The notes beneath the pieces are model-generated. The model ran no database searches, was not told where the DNA came from, and worked only from the letters and a program-made list of their open reading frames with translations. 64,000 nucleotides of DNA. Origin: Candidatus Pantoea haifensis (GTDB lineage Bacteria; Pseudomonadota; Gammaproteobacteria; Enterobacterales; Enterobacteriaceae). Made by a program: the position numbers and the translations under genes. Shown here piece after piece: positions 52,509 through 64,000 of the stretch (its first letter is position 1; each line of letters begins with the position of its first letter). The DNA is taken from positions 2,976,001-3,040,000 of the forward strand of contig JAGTWN010000004.1 in the NCBI GenBank assembly GCA_018842655.1. Reading direction: 5' to 3'.

Positions 52509-52871
52509 ATGAAATTGATAAAAGCCTTACCGCTAGCGGGCGTTATCTGCTGCGCTGTTGTGACAAGCGGTTGTTCCAGCGTCATGTCTCATACTGGCGC
52601 GAGCCAGGGTTACTATCCCGGCACCCGTGCCAGCGCCGATTTATTAGTGGATGACAACACCAGCTGGGCGCTAAAGCCGCTGGCGTTAGTAGATCTGCCG
52701 TTCTCAGCTGTAATGGATACGCTGCTGCTGCCGTGGGATTACTATCGTAGCGATCATGATAAATCTCTGGATTCACCGCGTGCGCGCGTCTTGCAGAGTG
52801 AAAAGCTGGCACGCACGCAGGAAAATTTAGCTCAGGCACAGCCAATGCCAACTATCCAGCCGTCACCGTGA
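52509..52871 (+). CDS. yidQ: YidQ (YceK/YidQ family) lipoprotein
   Basis: 120 residues. Lipoprotein signal with VVTSGC lipobox, then the family core CSSVMSHTG, YYPGTRASADLL and LPFSAVMDTLLLPWDYYRS. Function unknown. ATG 52509 is chosen because gaaggga ends 8 bases before it. ATGs at 52500 and 52503 are in frame but too close to the site. Converges on yidR with a 20-base overlap of the ends, as the ibpA-yidQ-yidR block in E. coli. Confidence 0.9.
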   Translation: MKLIKALPLAGVICCAVVTSGCSSVMSHTGASQGYYPGTRASADLLVDDNTSWALKPLALVDLPFSAVMDTLLLPWDYYRSDHDKSLDSPRARVLQSEKLARTQENLAQAQPMPTIQPSP

Positions 52872-54099
52872 ACAGTTGACGCCAGCCGTTAACTTCACGC
52901 ATAAAAGCAATTTGTTTTCCGTCCGGCGAATATACCACCGCGTCGCCGGAGGGTGCTTCATCGCGACGATCGGTTAAACGCTGGCACATTCCGCTTGCCA
53001 TGTCACAACGCATTACGCTGTTATCACTGATAAAAGCAATCGCTTTACCCTCTGGCTGCCAGCTAAATGCTGACTGAATACTGTTTGTCAGCTGCGTGAT
53101 TTGCTGCGCTGCGCCACCGTTAGGGAAACCGTCCACAATTGAATGACGCCCTGATCATCTGCTTTTAAAAAGCAATTGCGCTGCCATCTGGCGATGCACG
53201 TAACCAGTGACGCGGCTGCTGTGCCAGGCCTGTAAAGGTTACGCGGCGCTGGTTTACTCCGGCAGGGGCGCGGGTAATGTTTTACTGCTTCCTTCCAGCG
53301 GTGCGTCACCGGCACGTGCATAATCTTCAAGTGCCTCTGGCAGATCCACGATAAAGATATCTGGCTGTTTATCGCCCTGCGCTGTAAGCGTGTCGCCAAT
53401 GAAAGCGATAGCCCAACGTTGCCAGCTGCCGTCTGGTTTTTGATAACCTTGCGAGCCGATCCAGCACTCTTCATAAGCACGATTGATCTCATCACTACCG
53501 CGTTCTGGTTGCGTTGTTGTACGGCTTACCAGCAGGCAAAAGTGGCTGCCGTCGTATTCACGCGGGTGCTGCTTCTGCGGCGTTACCGCATGCAGCGGCA
53601 CGGCAATGCCAACGTTGCGAAGATCCTGGCTTACCTCTAATTCGTGCATTACATGATCGTTATAGGTAAAGCTGAGCCGCGACCCGTCTGGGCTAAAAAC
53701 GTGCACATGGGAACCTCCACGCAGCGCACCGGGGGTAAAAGGCGGCGTAATATCACAGGCGTCCAGATTATGTGCTTCACCGTTTTGCACAATCACGCCG
53801 CGGCGATGATGAAAATCGTAATGCCAGATTTCATCGGGATGTTCAGGGCCATGAATGCAGACGTAACGCGGCGGCATATCAGGACTGACCGTTACCACAC
53901 CCACGTGAGCGCCCTCTTTGGCTTGATAGAGCACTTCAACCGCGCCGGTAAACACATTGACGCGCTCAATGGTCTGGCTGGTAAACAGGGCGCCTGAGGG
54001 CCTGACGTCAAAGGCTAACCACTGACTGTCGGCAGTCCAGACGTTGATGTTAGTGAGTTGATGATGACGCTGGGCAAAAGTGATCTGTTTTTCGCGCAT
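52852..54099 (-). CDS. yidR: YidR, WD40/PD40-like repeat protein, reading frame broken three times
   Basis: About 415 residues after repair, matching E. coli YidR, an uncharacterised protein with beta-propeller-like repeats. It begins MREKQITFAQRHHQLTNINVW and includes HYDFHHRRGVIV, RGGSHVHVFSPDG and, after the breaks, RRVTFTGLAQQPRHW and FSWQPEGKAIAFISDN. Breaks lie at 53256-53260, at the A-run 53167-53171 and at GGG 53123-53125 (plus strand), each cured by one base. Three breaks in a non-essential gene could mean true decay, but every one fits the homopolymer error pattern elsewhere. Function unknown. Confidence 0.82.
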
Positions 54100-54183
54100 G
54101 AAGGGCAACCTGAGAAAAAAGTTGCCACACACGCTACGCCAAATGCGTTCAAGATGCAGCTTCGATTTGCGGACATGGGTGAG

Positions 54184-54222
54184 AAAAAAGTGGCGGCACT
54201 TTGCTGTTCAGTCATGCCGCCG
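54184..54222 (-). terminator. Terminator after yidA
   Basis: ggcggca (54192-54198) pairs with tgccgcc (54215-54221). On the minus strand a run of T (54189-54184) follows. Confidence 0.75.
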
Positions 54223-54227
54223 CAGGG

Positions 54228-55034
54228 TTAAAGCACCAGCTCTTCGATAGCGTGCGCGACGCCATCTTCCATATTGGTTTTAGTCACGAACTGCGCAATT
54301 TTCTTTACAGATTCAATAGCATTACCCATAGCGACGCCAGTGCCTGCATATTCAATCATTGCCAGATCATTTTCCTGATCACCAATGGCCATAACCTCTT
54401 CCTGCCTGAGGCCAAGTTTTTCTGCCAGCATTTTCACACCCTGACCTTTGTTAACGCGGCGATCTAAAATTTCGAGGTAGTAAGGCGCACTTTTCAGGAT
54501 GGTATAGGTTTCCCTGGCATGGTCAGGCAAACGTTCGATGGCTGAATCCAGCAATGCCGGTTTATCAATCATCATCAGCTTCGGAAAACGCATGTTGCGA
54601 TCCATCTCGTCCACTGAACGATAGCGTACCGGGATCCCGGTCAGGCTGGCTTCATGGATGGTATATTCGCTGATATCTTTATTGGGCGTATACAAATGAG
54701 ATTTGTCGAATGCCTGGAAATGCACGCCTGACTCGCGTGCCAGCTGCTCAACGTAGAGGTAATCATCAAACGTCAGCGTAACTTCCGCCACGCATTCGCC
54801 ATCAATAGCACGCTGTACCAGTGCGCCGTTATTGCTGATACAGTACTGATCTTCCTGTAAATTCAGCTCCATCAAATAGCGTTGCACACCAACAAATGGA
54901 CGGCCGGTTGCCAGCACAATCGAGACGCCTTGCTGACGTGCCCGGTCAAGCGCAGACTTCACGCCTGGGGTAATCAGGTGCTGTGGATTAAGCAGCGTAC
55001 CATCCATATCGATCGCAATCAGTTTAATTGCCAT
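54228..55034 (-). CDS. yidA: Sugar phosphatase YidA (HAD, Cof-type)
   Basis: HAD phosphatase active on sugar phosphates such as erythrose-4-P and alpha-Glc-1-P in E. coli. 268 residues: catalytic DMDGTLL with Asp9 and Asp11, ATGRP, the lysine region RRVNKGQGVKML and GDQENDLAMI. The C2-type cap lies between. In E. coli it stands one gene from gyrB. Here an MXKDX-repeat gene and a two-component system are interposed. Confidence 0.96.
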   Translation of the reverse strand: MAIKLIAIDMDGTLLNPQHLITPGVKSALDRARQQGVSIVLATGRPFVGVQRYLMELNLQEDQYCISNNGALVQRAIDGECVAEVTLTFDDYLYVEQLARESGVHFQAFDKSHLYTPNKDISEYTIHEASLTGIPVRYRSVDEMDRNMRFPKLMMIDKPALLDSAIERLPDHARETYTILKSAPYYLEILDRRVNKGQGVKMLAEKLGLRQEEVMAIGDQENDLAMIEYAGTGVAMGNAIESVKKIAQFVTKTNMEDGVAHAIEELVL

Positions 55035-55130
55035 AACGTCCTCATTGAGTCAGGGTTTGACTTAATGCTAGCGCGATTCAGCTCACATTGACCAGTTTAT
55101 CGACACACTGACAGGCAACTTGCTTACGGC

Positions 55131-55158
55131 AAAAAAAGCCATCATTGAAATGATGGCT
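55131..55158 (-). terminator. Terminator after the MXKDX-repeat gene
   Basis: agccatcat (55137-55145) pairs perfectly with atgatggct (55150-55158), loop of four. On the minus strand seven T follow (55137-55131). Confidence 0.9.
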
Positions 55159-55186
55159 AAACATCAGGAAGGCGTGCTGTGAAGTA

Positions 55187-55404
55187 TCAATGGCTCATCC
55201 CATCTTTCTTCATCTCATTATTCTGCTTACTCATTGCATCTTTCTGCATGGCTTCTTTTTCTTTGTTCATTTTATCTTTCTGCATGGCATCTTTTTTCAT
55301 TGCCATCTCATCTTTCTGCATCGCGTCTTTGCTCACAGAGTCAGCCGCATAAGCAGAGGCAACAGTCATTACTGAAATAAAAGTAGCAATAAGGATTTTT
55401 TCAT
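55187..55404 (-). CDS. Secreted pentapeptide MXKDX-repeat protein, probable frameshift at start
   Basis: A small protein (about 72 residues) of a signal peptide, ILIATFISVMTVASAYA, then repeats of the type M-x-K-D-x (MQKDE, MKKDA, MQKDK, MQKDA, MKKDG). This composition defines the MXKDX repeat family, whose function is unknown. The uninterrupted frame would begin with an odd MIFKTGRKNE leader. If the T-run 55396-55401 (plus strand) had one more base, the ATG at 55402-55404, with an aggac site before it, would start a normal MKKILIAT signal peptide. I use that start. It is repeat-rich and highly charged, perhaps metal- or stress-related. Confidence 0.7.
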
Positions 55405-55429
55405 TTTTGCGTCCTGTTTTGAATATCAT

Positions 55430-55890
55430 TAAGTTGGTGTTGGCACAGATGATTTACTCAAATAAATGAATAACGGATTCACGTTAATCTTTTCCGTCTG
55501 CATTATTCTTATTCCTTGTGAGTATCACTTCAAATCATGAAATAAAGAAAAGCCAGTCAACCCGGCATAAACCGATTATGAAAGACAGTTAATAAACAAG
55601 GGATACGTTAACATTACGTTAAATTATTATGCAGACTCTCCTTGTTTAAAAAGTGAAATTCGATTCATGACGTGAGGATGATTAAGTCTGTAGCCTGGTG
55701 TATCTGGCAAAATCAATGCTGAGATCACGTCATGCCCTACTTATCTGGCTTTCATCAAGAACAATAAAATCAGTATGGCGGAACTTTGTTTAGCAAAGCC
55801 TCCCGTAAACATAAACAAAATATGATAACTCACCGTGCGTTTTTACTTGTGTTTGACGGTAATATTCACGACATAAAAAGGGAGAAGCCG
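55430..55890. promoter_or_regulatory. Intergenic region upstream of the second two-component system, ACGTTAA repeats
   Basis: 460 AT-rich bases without a convincing gene. acgttaa occurs at 55481-55487, 55605-55611 and 55616-55622. The last two form an 11-base-period direct repeat, the geometry of OmpR-family regulator sites, and could bind the response regulator encoded next to it or act on the divergent MXKDX gene. Confidence 0.4.
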
Positions 55891-56631
55891 ATGGATGCAG
55901 CCAAAAAAGTCTTGATCATTGAAGACGACAAGGGAATTGCGGAGATACTGCGTTTACATTTAAGCGATGAAGGATATGACATAACACACGCAGCAGAAGG
56001 TCATTTAGGGGCCGGGCTGCTGCAGGAGCAACAATGGGATGCATTAATACTGGATTTGATGCTGCCTGGAATTGATGGCCTGGAAATTTGTCGACGTGCC
56101 CGCGCCATGACGCATTACACACCGATTATTATTATTAGTGCCCGTACCAGTGAAGTACATCGTGTATTAGGCCTTGAGCTGGGCGCAGATGATTATCTGC
56201 CGAAGCCATTTTCTGTTTTAGAACTCATTGCGCGACTGAAAGCACTTTTTCGTCGCCAGAAAGCAATGAATATGAATTCCCGTATGGAAGCGGGAACATT
56301 GAATTTGGATACGCTTATCATCGATCCGGTGGCGCGTGAGGTATGGCTTCACAATAACCTTGTTATTCTGACCCGACGCGAATTTGATCTGCTCTACTAC
56401 TTTGCTAAACATCCGGGGAAAGTATTTTCCCGCCTCAATCTGCTTAACCAGGTCTGGGGTTATCAACATGATGGCTATGAACACACCGTCAATACTCACA
56501 TTAATCGCTTACGATTGAAGATTGAAGTTAATCCTGCTGAACCCCTTTTCATTAAAACAGTTTGGGGTAAAGGCTATAAGTTTTCAGTACCAACGCATTT
56601 AGTGAAAAATAATGAAACGCCTGACACTTAG
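55891..56631 (+). CDS. OmpR-family response regulator
   Basis: 246 residues from ATG 55891 (aaaagggag site). Receiver domain with VLIIEDDKG, phospho-acceptor Asp in ALILDLMLPG, and LPKPF lysine. C-terminal winged helix with TRREFDLLYYFAKHPGKVFSR and KTVWGKGYKF. A longer in-frame start has no ribosome site. Its end overlaps the histidine kinase start by 20 bases. Signal unknown. I cannot assign it to a named system. Confidence 0.88.
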   Translation: MDAAKKVLIIEDDKGIAEILRLHLSDEGYDITHAAEGHLGAGLLQEQQWDALILDLMLPGIDGLEICRRARAMTHYTPIIIISARTSEVHRVLGLELGADDYLPKPFSVLELIARLKALFRRQKAMNMNSRMEAGTLNLDTLIIDPVAREVWLHNNLVILTRREFDLLYYFAKHPGKVFSRLNLLNQVWGYQHDGYEHTVNTHINRLRLKIEVNPAEPLFIKTVWGKGYKFSVPTHLVKNNETPDT

Positions 56632-58088
56632 CCAACGTCTCGCGTTGGTTTTTGCTGGCTTGCTGTTGGGCTGTACCTTGCTGTCGGGTTTGATGCAAAT
56701 CCACATAAACAGGCAATACAGTAGCGTGGTGATACAACGGCTCAACGCCGGACTCGCCGGACATATGGTTAACCGTTACGGTGATATGATCCTTGAAAAG
56801 GGCACAGACCTGCCTGTGCTACAAGCCATGTTCAATGATTTTATGATATTGAATCCACGTGTAGAAGTTTACTTGATTGATTCATCTGGGAATATATTAA
56901 ACGATACCATTCCGCCGGGACGGCTCAAACGTAACCGGATCGATATCAAACCCATACAGGCTTTTCTGAACGGGACTGCACTGCCAGTTTATGGGGATGA
57001 TCCCCGCTTTTTGCCAAAGAAAAAGTTTTCAGTGTCGCGCCTGTAATGCGTAATGGCGCGATTTGCGGTTATTTGTATGTGATTTTACAAGGCGCTAATT
57101 ATCACTTACTGGCGCAAAAAGCACAGCTCGATACCTTTCTGTATACCTCAATCTGGTCATCACTGCTTGTTGTACTTTTTGGTCTGACTGCGGGTGCGGT
57201 AGCTTTCAGTCTGGTTACGCGGCCAGTACGACAGCTTACGCAGCGCGTGCGCAAGCTAAGCAGTAAAGAAATGGCGGAAATACAAAGCATGGCGAAACTT
57301 CCGCTGCCGCCGCCTGGCGAAAAAGATGAAGTCAGTTTGTTGCAGGGGGCGTTTGTCAGCATGGCGCGGCATATCGCCTTTCAATGGGAGAAACTGGCTT
57401 ACCAGGACCAGCTGCGCCGCGAGTTTGTGGCAAATATTTCTCATGATCTCCGCACGCCGCTGACCACGTTGCACGGCTACCTTGAAACGCTGCTGTATAA
57501 ATCACACAGCCTGAAAGCGGAGCAGGGACAGCATTATCTGCATATCGCGTTATCGCAGAGTCAAAAAGTTAGCACGTTGGCACAGCAGCTATTCGAACTG
57601 GCCCAGTTAGAATATGGCGTAATCAAACCCAACTGCGAAGTTTTCAGCCTGCCAGAGCTAACTTATGATGTGCTGCAAAAATTTGAGTTAATGATTGACG
57701 CAAAAAAATTCGTGTAGAAAGCGATATCAACGAAAATTTACCGCAGGTTCATGCCGATATTTCCATGATGGACCGGGTACTCACTAACCTGCTTGATAAT
57801 GCTATCAAGCACACGCCTGTAGCAGGCACGATCGCGATTGGTTTATGCCAGACAGAGCGCGCTATCGAAGTCTGTATCAAAGACAGCGGTTCCGGTATTT
57901 CTGACGCGCAACGCGCAACGTTATTTGAGCGGCCCTCAGCACTTTCACATGCCAGCACCGGGACAAACAGTGGCGGGCTTGGACTCATGGTGGTTCGCAG
58001 GATTTTGCAATTACATCAGAGTGATATCAGCCTTGATGAAGGCTCAGGAGGGGCGTGCTTTCGCTTTTCAGTGCCGCGCCAGGCATAA
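56612..58088 (+). CDS. Sensor histidine kinase, reading frame broken twice
   Basis: Membrane sensor kinase paired with the preceding regulator. Membrane helices near residues 8-28 and about 170-195 flank a periplasmic sensor (NRYGDMILEKG, VEVYLIDSSGNIL). Then HAMP (VTRPVRQLTQRVRKLSS), HisKA with the His in FVANISHDLRTPLTTL, and the ATPase domain (NLLDNAIKH, DSGSGI, GGLGLMVVRRIL). Breaks lie at the A-run in cctgtaa's upstream aaagaaaaag (about 57020-57025) and at the A-run 57703-57709, each one base short. ATG 57046 is internal. Terminated by the hairpin at 58091. Confidence 0.85.
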
Positions 58089-58090
58089 AA

Positions 58091-58118
58091 AAACCCTTCC
58101 GCGAAGGGAAGGGTTTTT
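58091..58118. terminator. Bidirectional terminator between the kinase and gyrB
   Basis: aaacccttcc (58091-58100) pairs with ggaagggttt (58107-58116), with A's before and T's after, serving both converging genes. Confidence 0.92.
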
Positions 58119-58123
58119 AGCGA

Positions 58124-61635
<3,512 letters not shown>

Positions 61636-61679
61636 GAATCATCCAGCTTAAGGGCGAGAGTAAAGCAACATTTTTCAAT

Positions 61680-61800
61680 ACTACCCAGGCCGTAGGCGAC
61701 GCAGTCAGTCTGGTCACGGCCAGCGCGCAGCATCTGGGAGCATACTAAAGTATGTGACCAGGGACGAGCACTGCCCGGGGCCAGACTGGCCAGTAAGCCA
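61680..61800. repeat. ERIC-like palindromic repeat between dnaN and recF
   Basis: A 120-base imperfect palindrome: cagtctggtc (61706-61715) is the inverted copy of ggccagactg (61779-61788) with one mismatch. The centre ggagcatactaaagtatgtgacc resembles the ERIC core, which is read as ggag-c-tac-at-agtaagtgac in the consensus. It is more diverged than the copy at 14977. In E. coli dnaN and recF are nearly adjacent, so this element is an insertion. Confidence 0.6.
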
Positions 61801-61812
61801 GGCCAATATTTT

Positions 61813-62912
61813 CTACAGGCGCATGGGCATTACAACATAGGCGGCTGCTGGACTCGCGACGTCTTCGATTTGTACGCTGGAAACAGAGTCCGTTAACAGC
61901 AGACGCACATTTTCACACTTCAGCGCGTTCAGTACATCCAGCACATAACTGACGTTAAAGCCAATTTCCAGTTCGCTGCCGCTGTAAGAGACATCCAGCA
62001 TCTCTTCCGCTTCTTCCTGCTCAGGGTTATTTGCAGTGATTTTTAACTGATTTTCCGTGATATAGAGGCGAACCCCACGGAATTTCTCGTTAGAAAGAAT
62101 CGCAGCACGTGCAAAAGCCTGCTTTAACAGATCGCAGCCAGATTCTAATGCTTTGTCAGGATTTTTCGGCAATACGCGACGATAATCAGGAAACGGCCGT
62201 CAACCAGCTTCGACGTAAAGATGAAGTCGCCAACATGCGCGCGAATATTGCTGCTGCCAATTTGTACCTGTAAAGGGGTTTCACCGCCATCCAGCAGGCG
62301 CAGCAGCTCAATCACACCTTTACGCGGCACGATCACCGAATGGCTCGGCAATGCCTGACCAATCGGCATAGAACATACTGCCAACCGGTGACCATCAGTG
62401 GCTACGGTACGTAACTCTTCTCCTTCGGTTTCAAACATCATGCCGTTGAGGTAGTAACGTACATCCTGATGCGCCATTGAAAACTGTGTCGCTTCGATCA
62501 GGCGCTTCAGGGTGGCCTGCGGCAGCGTAAATTCTACTTCGCTTTGCCAGTCATCAAGATTAGGGAAATCGCTGGCAGGTAGCGTTGACAGAGAAAAACG
62601 GCTGCGGCCAGAGCGTACTAACATACGATCGCCTTCCAGCGTAACGTTGATCTCTGCCCCTTCCGGCAAACCACGACAGATATCGAGGAATTTACGCGCC
62701 GGAACGGTGGTAGCGCCGGGTTCATGCGCTTGCGTCAACGCCACGCGAGCCACCATTTCCATTTCTAAATCGGTACCGGTCAGCAACAGCGAGCCTTCGT
62801 TAACCTGCATCAGCAGATTACCAAGAATCGGCAGCGTCGGGCGTCCGCCAAGTGGGCCGCTGACTTGTTGCAGCGGTTTTAGCAACTGCTCACGTTCAAC
62901 AATAAATTTCAT
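61813..62912 (-). CDS. dnaN: DNA polymerase III sliding clamp (beta), one frameshift
   Basis: Ring-shaped processivity clamp. 366 residues after repair, exactly the E. coli length: MKFIVEREQLLKPLQQVSGPLG start, three clamp domains, the peptide-binding pocket region and the end YVVMPMRL. The frame breaks at GG 62189-62190 (plus strand). A third G restores VDGRFPDYRRVLPKNPDK. The gene is essential, so a sequencing error is the most likely cause. It starts 4 bases after the dnaA stop, as in E. coli. Confidence 0.97.
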
Positions 62913-62916
62913 AGCG

Positions 62917-64000
62917 TCAGGAAGATAATGTTCTGATGAGATTAGAGAAATCTTCTTTAATATCGTGGCTTTCTTCACGCAATTGCTCGATCTTACGGCA
63001 AGCGTGAAGCACCGTGGTATGGTCGCGGCCACCAAAGGCATCACCGATTTCCGGTAAGCTGTGGTTAGTCAGCTCTTTTGCCATTGCCATTGCCATCTGG
63101 CGCGGACGCGCGACCGAGCGCGAACGACGTTTAGAAAGCAGATCCGCGACTTTAATCTTGTAATATTCAGCCACTGTCTTTTGGATATTATCGATGGTGA
63201 CCAGCTTTTCCTGCAACGCCAGCAGATCGCGCAAGGCTTCACGCACGAAATCGATAGTAATGGCGCGACCAGTAAAATTGGCGTTGGCAATCACGCGGTT
63301 CAGCGCGCCTTCCAGTTCACGCACGTTAGAGCGCAGACGCTTTGCAATAAAGAAAGCAACTTCACCCGGCAGGCGAATATCATTTTCGTCCGCTTTTTTC
63401 ATCAGGATCGCGACACGTGTTTCCAGCTCAGGTGGTTCGATCGCGACGGTTAATCCCCAGCCAAAACGCGATTTCAAACGATCTTCAACGCCGTTGATCT
63501 CTTTAGGATAGCGATCCGACGTGAGAATAATTTGCTGATTGCCCTCTAATAAGGCGTTAAAGGTGTGGAAAAACTCTTCCTGCGAACGTTCTTTATTGGC
63601 AAAGAACTGAATGTCATCGATAAGCAGTGCATCCACTGAACGGTAATAACGTTTGAACTCTTCAATAGCGTTGTTCTGCAAGGCTTTTACCATGTCCTGC
63701 ACGAAACGTTCAGAGTGCATGTAAACCACTTTAGCATTGGGTTTACGTGCAATGATGCCATTGCCGACAGCGTGCAGCAGGTGCGTTTTACCCAAACCGG
63801 TGCCGCCATACAAGAACAGCGGGTTATAAGCACCGCCAGGATTATCTGCCACCTGACGTGCCGCCGCGCGCCAACTGGTTAGATTTACCTTCGACAAAGT
63901 TATCGAAGTTGTGGCGATTGTTTACATTGGAACGATAGGTCACATCTGCAGGCGCTGGCACGTTATCCCAGCTTGGGCGCAAAATTTGCGCAGGCGCGGG
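62917..64000 (-). CDS. dnaA: Chromosomal replication initiator DnaA (N-terminus outside window), one frameshift
   Basis: Initiator that binds the DnaA boxes at oriC. AAA+ domain: Walker [10 protein letters not shown], Walker [10 protein letters not shown], arginine-finger region. C-terminal helix-turn-helix with signature [16 protein letters not shown]. The linker and domain-III start [14 protein letters not shown] lie in another frame. The break is at 63861-63872, two bases (one gc unit) short of LARAAARQV. Reading continues open to base 64000 through a proline-rich linker. About the first 100 residues are beyond the window. Essential gene, so the break is probably an error. Confidence 0.96.

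Overview
The window is a stretch of enterobacterial chromosome spanning the replication origin. Gene content and order (mioC-oriC-mnmG-rsmG-atpIBEFHAGDC-glmUS-pstSCAB-phoU on one side, gyrB-recF-dnaN-dnaA on the other) are those of Enterobacterales. The kgu-type 2-ketogluconate genes, the absence of asnA beside asnC, ERIC repeats and overall protein similarity suggest Erwiniaceae (Pantoea/Erwinia/Mixta-like). The genus is an inference.

Layout. 1-1.1 kb: start of the ribose operon (rbsA partial, rbsD) with palindromic operators. 1.2-5.6 kb: ygiW, the qseBC two-component system and potassium transporter kup. 5.9-9.4 kb: ravA-viaA and asnC. 9.5-13 kb: mioC, oriC (DnaA boxes, AT-rich 13-mers, many GATC sites), mnmG, rsmG. 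13.6-20.9 kb: complete F1Fo ATP synthase operon with an ERIC element between atpB and atpE. 21.2-24.6 kb: glmU-glmS for UDP-GlcNAc. 24.6-29.3 kb: Pho boxes and pstSCAB-phoU. 29.4-36.6 kb: an MFS transporter, selC tRNA, a ROK regulator, dnaTC, two envelope proteins, tag and yiaD. 36.7-44.4 kb: two LacI regulators, the 2-ketogluconate genes kguE-kguK-kguT-ghrB, and avtA. 44.4-51.8 kb: a MocR-type regulator divergent from a six-gene operon coding for a PP-loop ATPase, ATP-grasp ligase, class II glutamine amidotransferase, 2OG-Fe(II) oxygenase, YbaK-like tRNA-editing domain and EamA exporter. 51.8-55.4 kb: ibpA with a heat-shock promoter and RNA thermometer, yidQ, yidR, yidA, an MXKDX-repeat protein. 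55.9-58.1 kb: a second two-component system. 58.1-64 kb: gyrB, recF, dnaN and the 3' part of dnaA.

The 44.4-51.8 kb operon is the best candidate for an undescribed system. The parts fit a small amidated, hydroxylated amino-acid or dipeptide metabolite with its own exporter and, perhaps, tRNA-proofreading self-protection. I do not recognise this combination as a characterised pathway.

A strong technical signal runs through the window. At least fourteen genes, including indispensable ones (dnaA, dnaN, glmU), are split by one- or two-base length changes, almost all in homopolymers. These look like sequencing errors, so split reading frames are joined below and treated as single genes.
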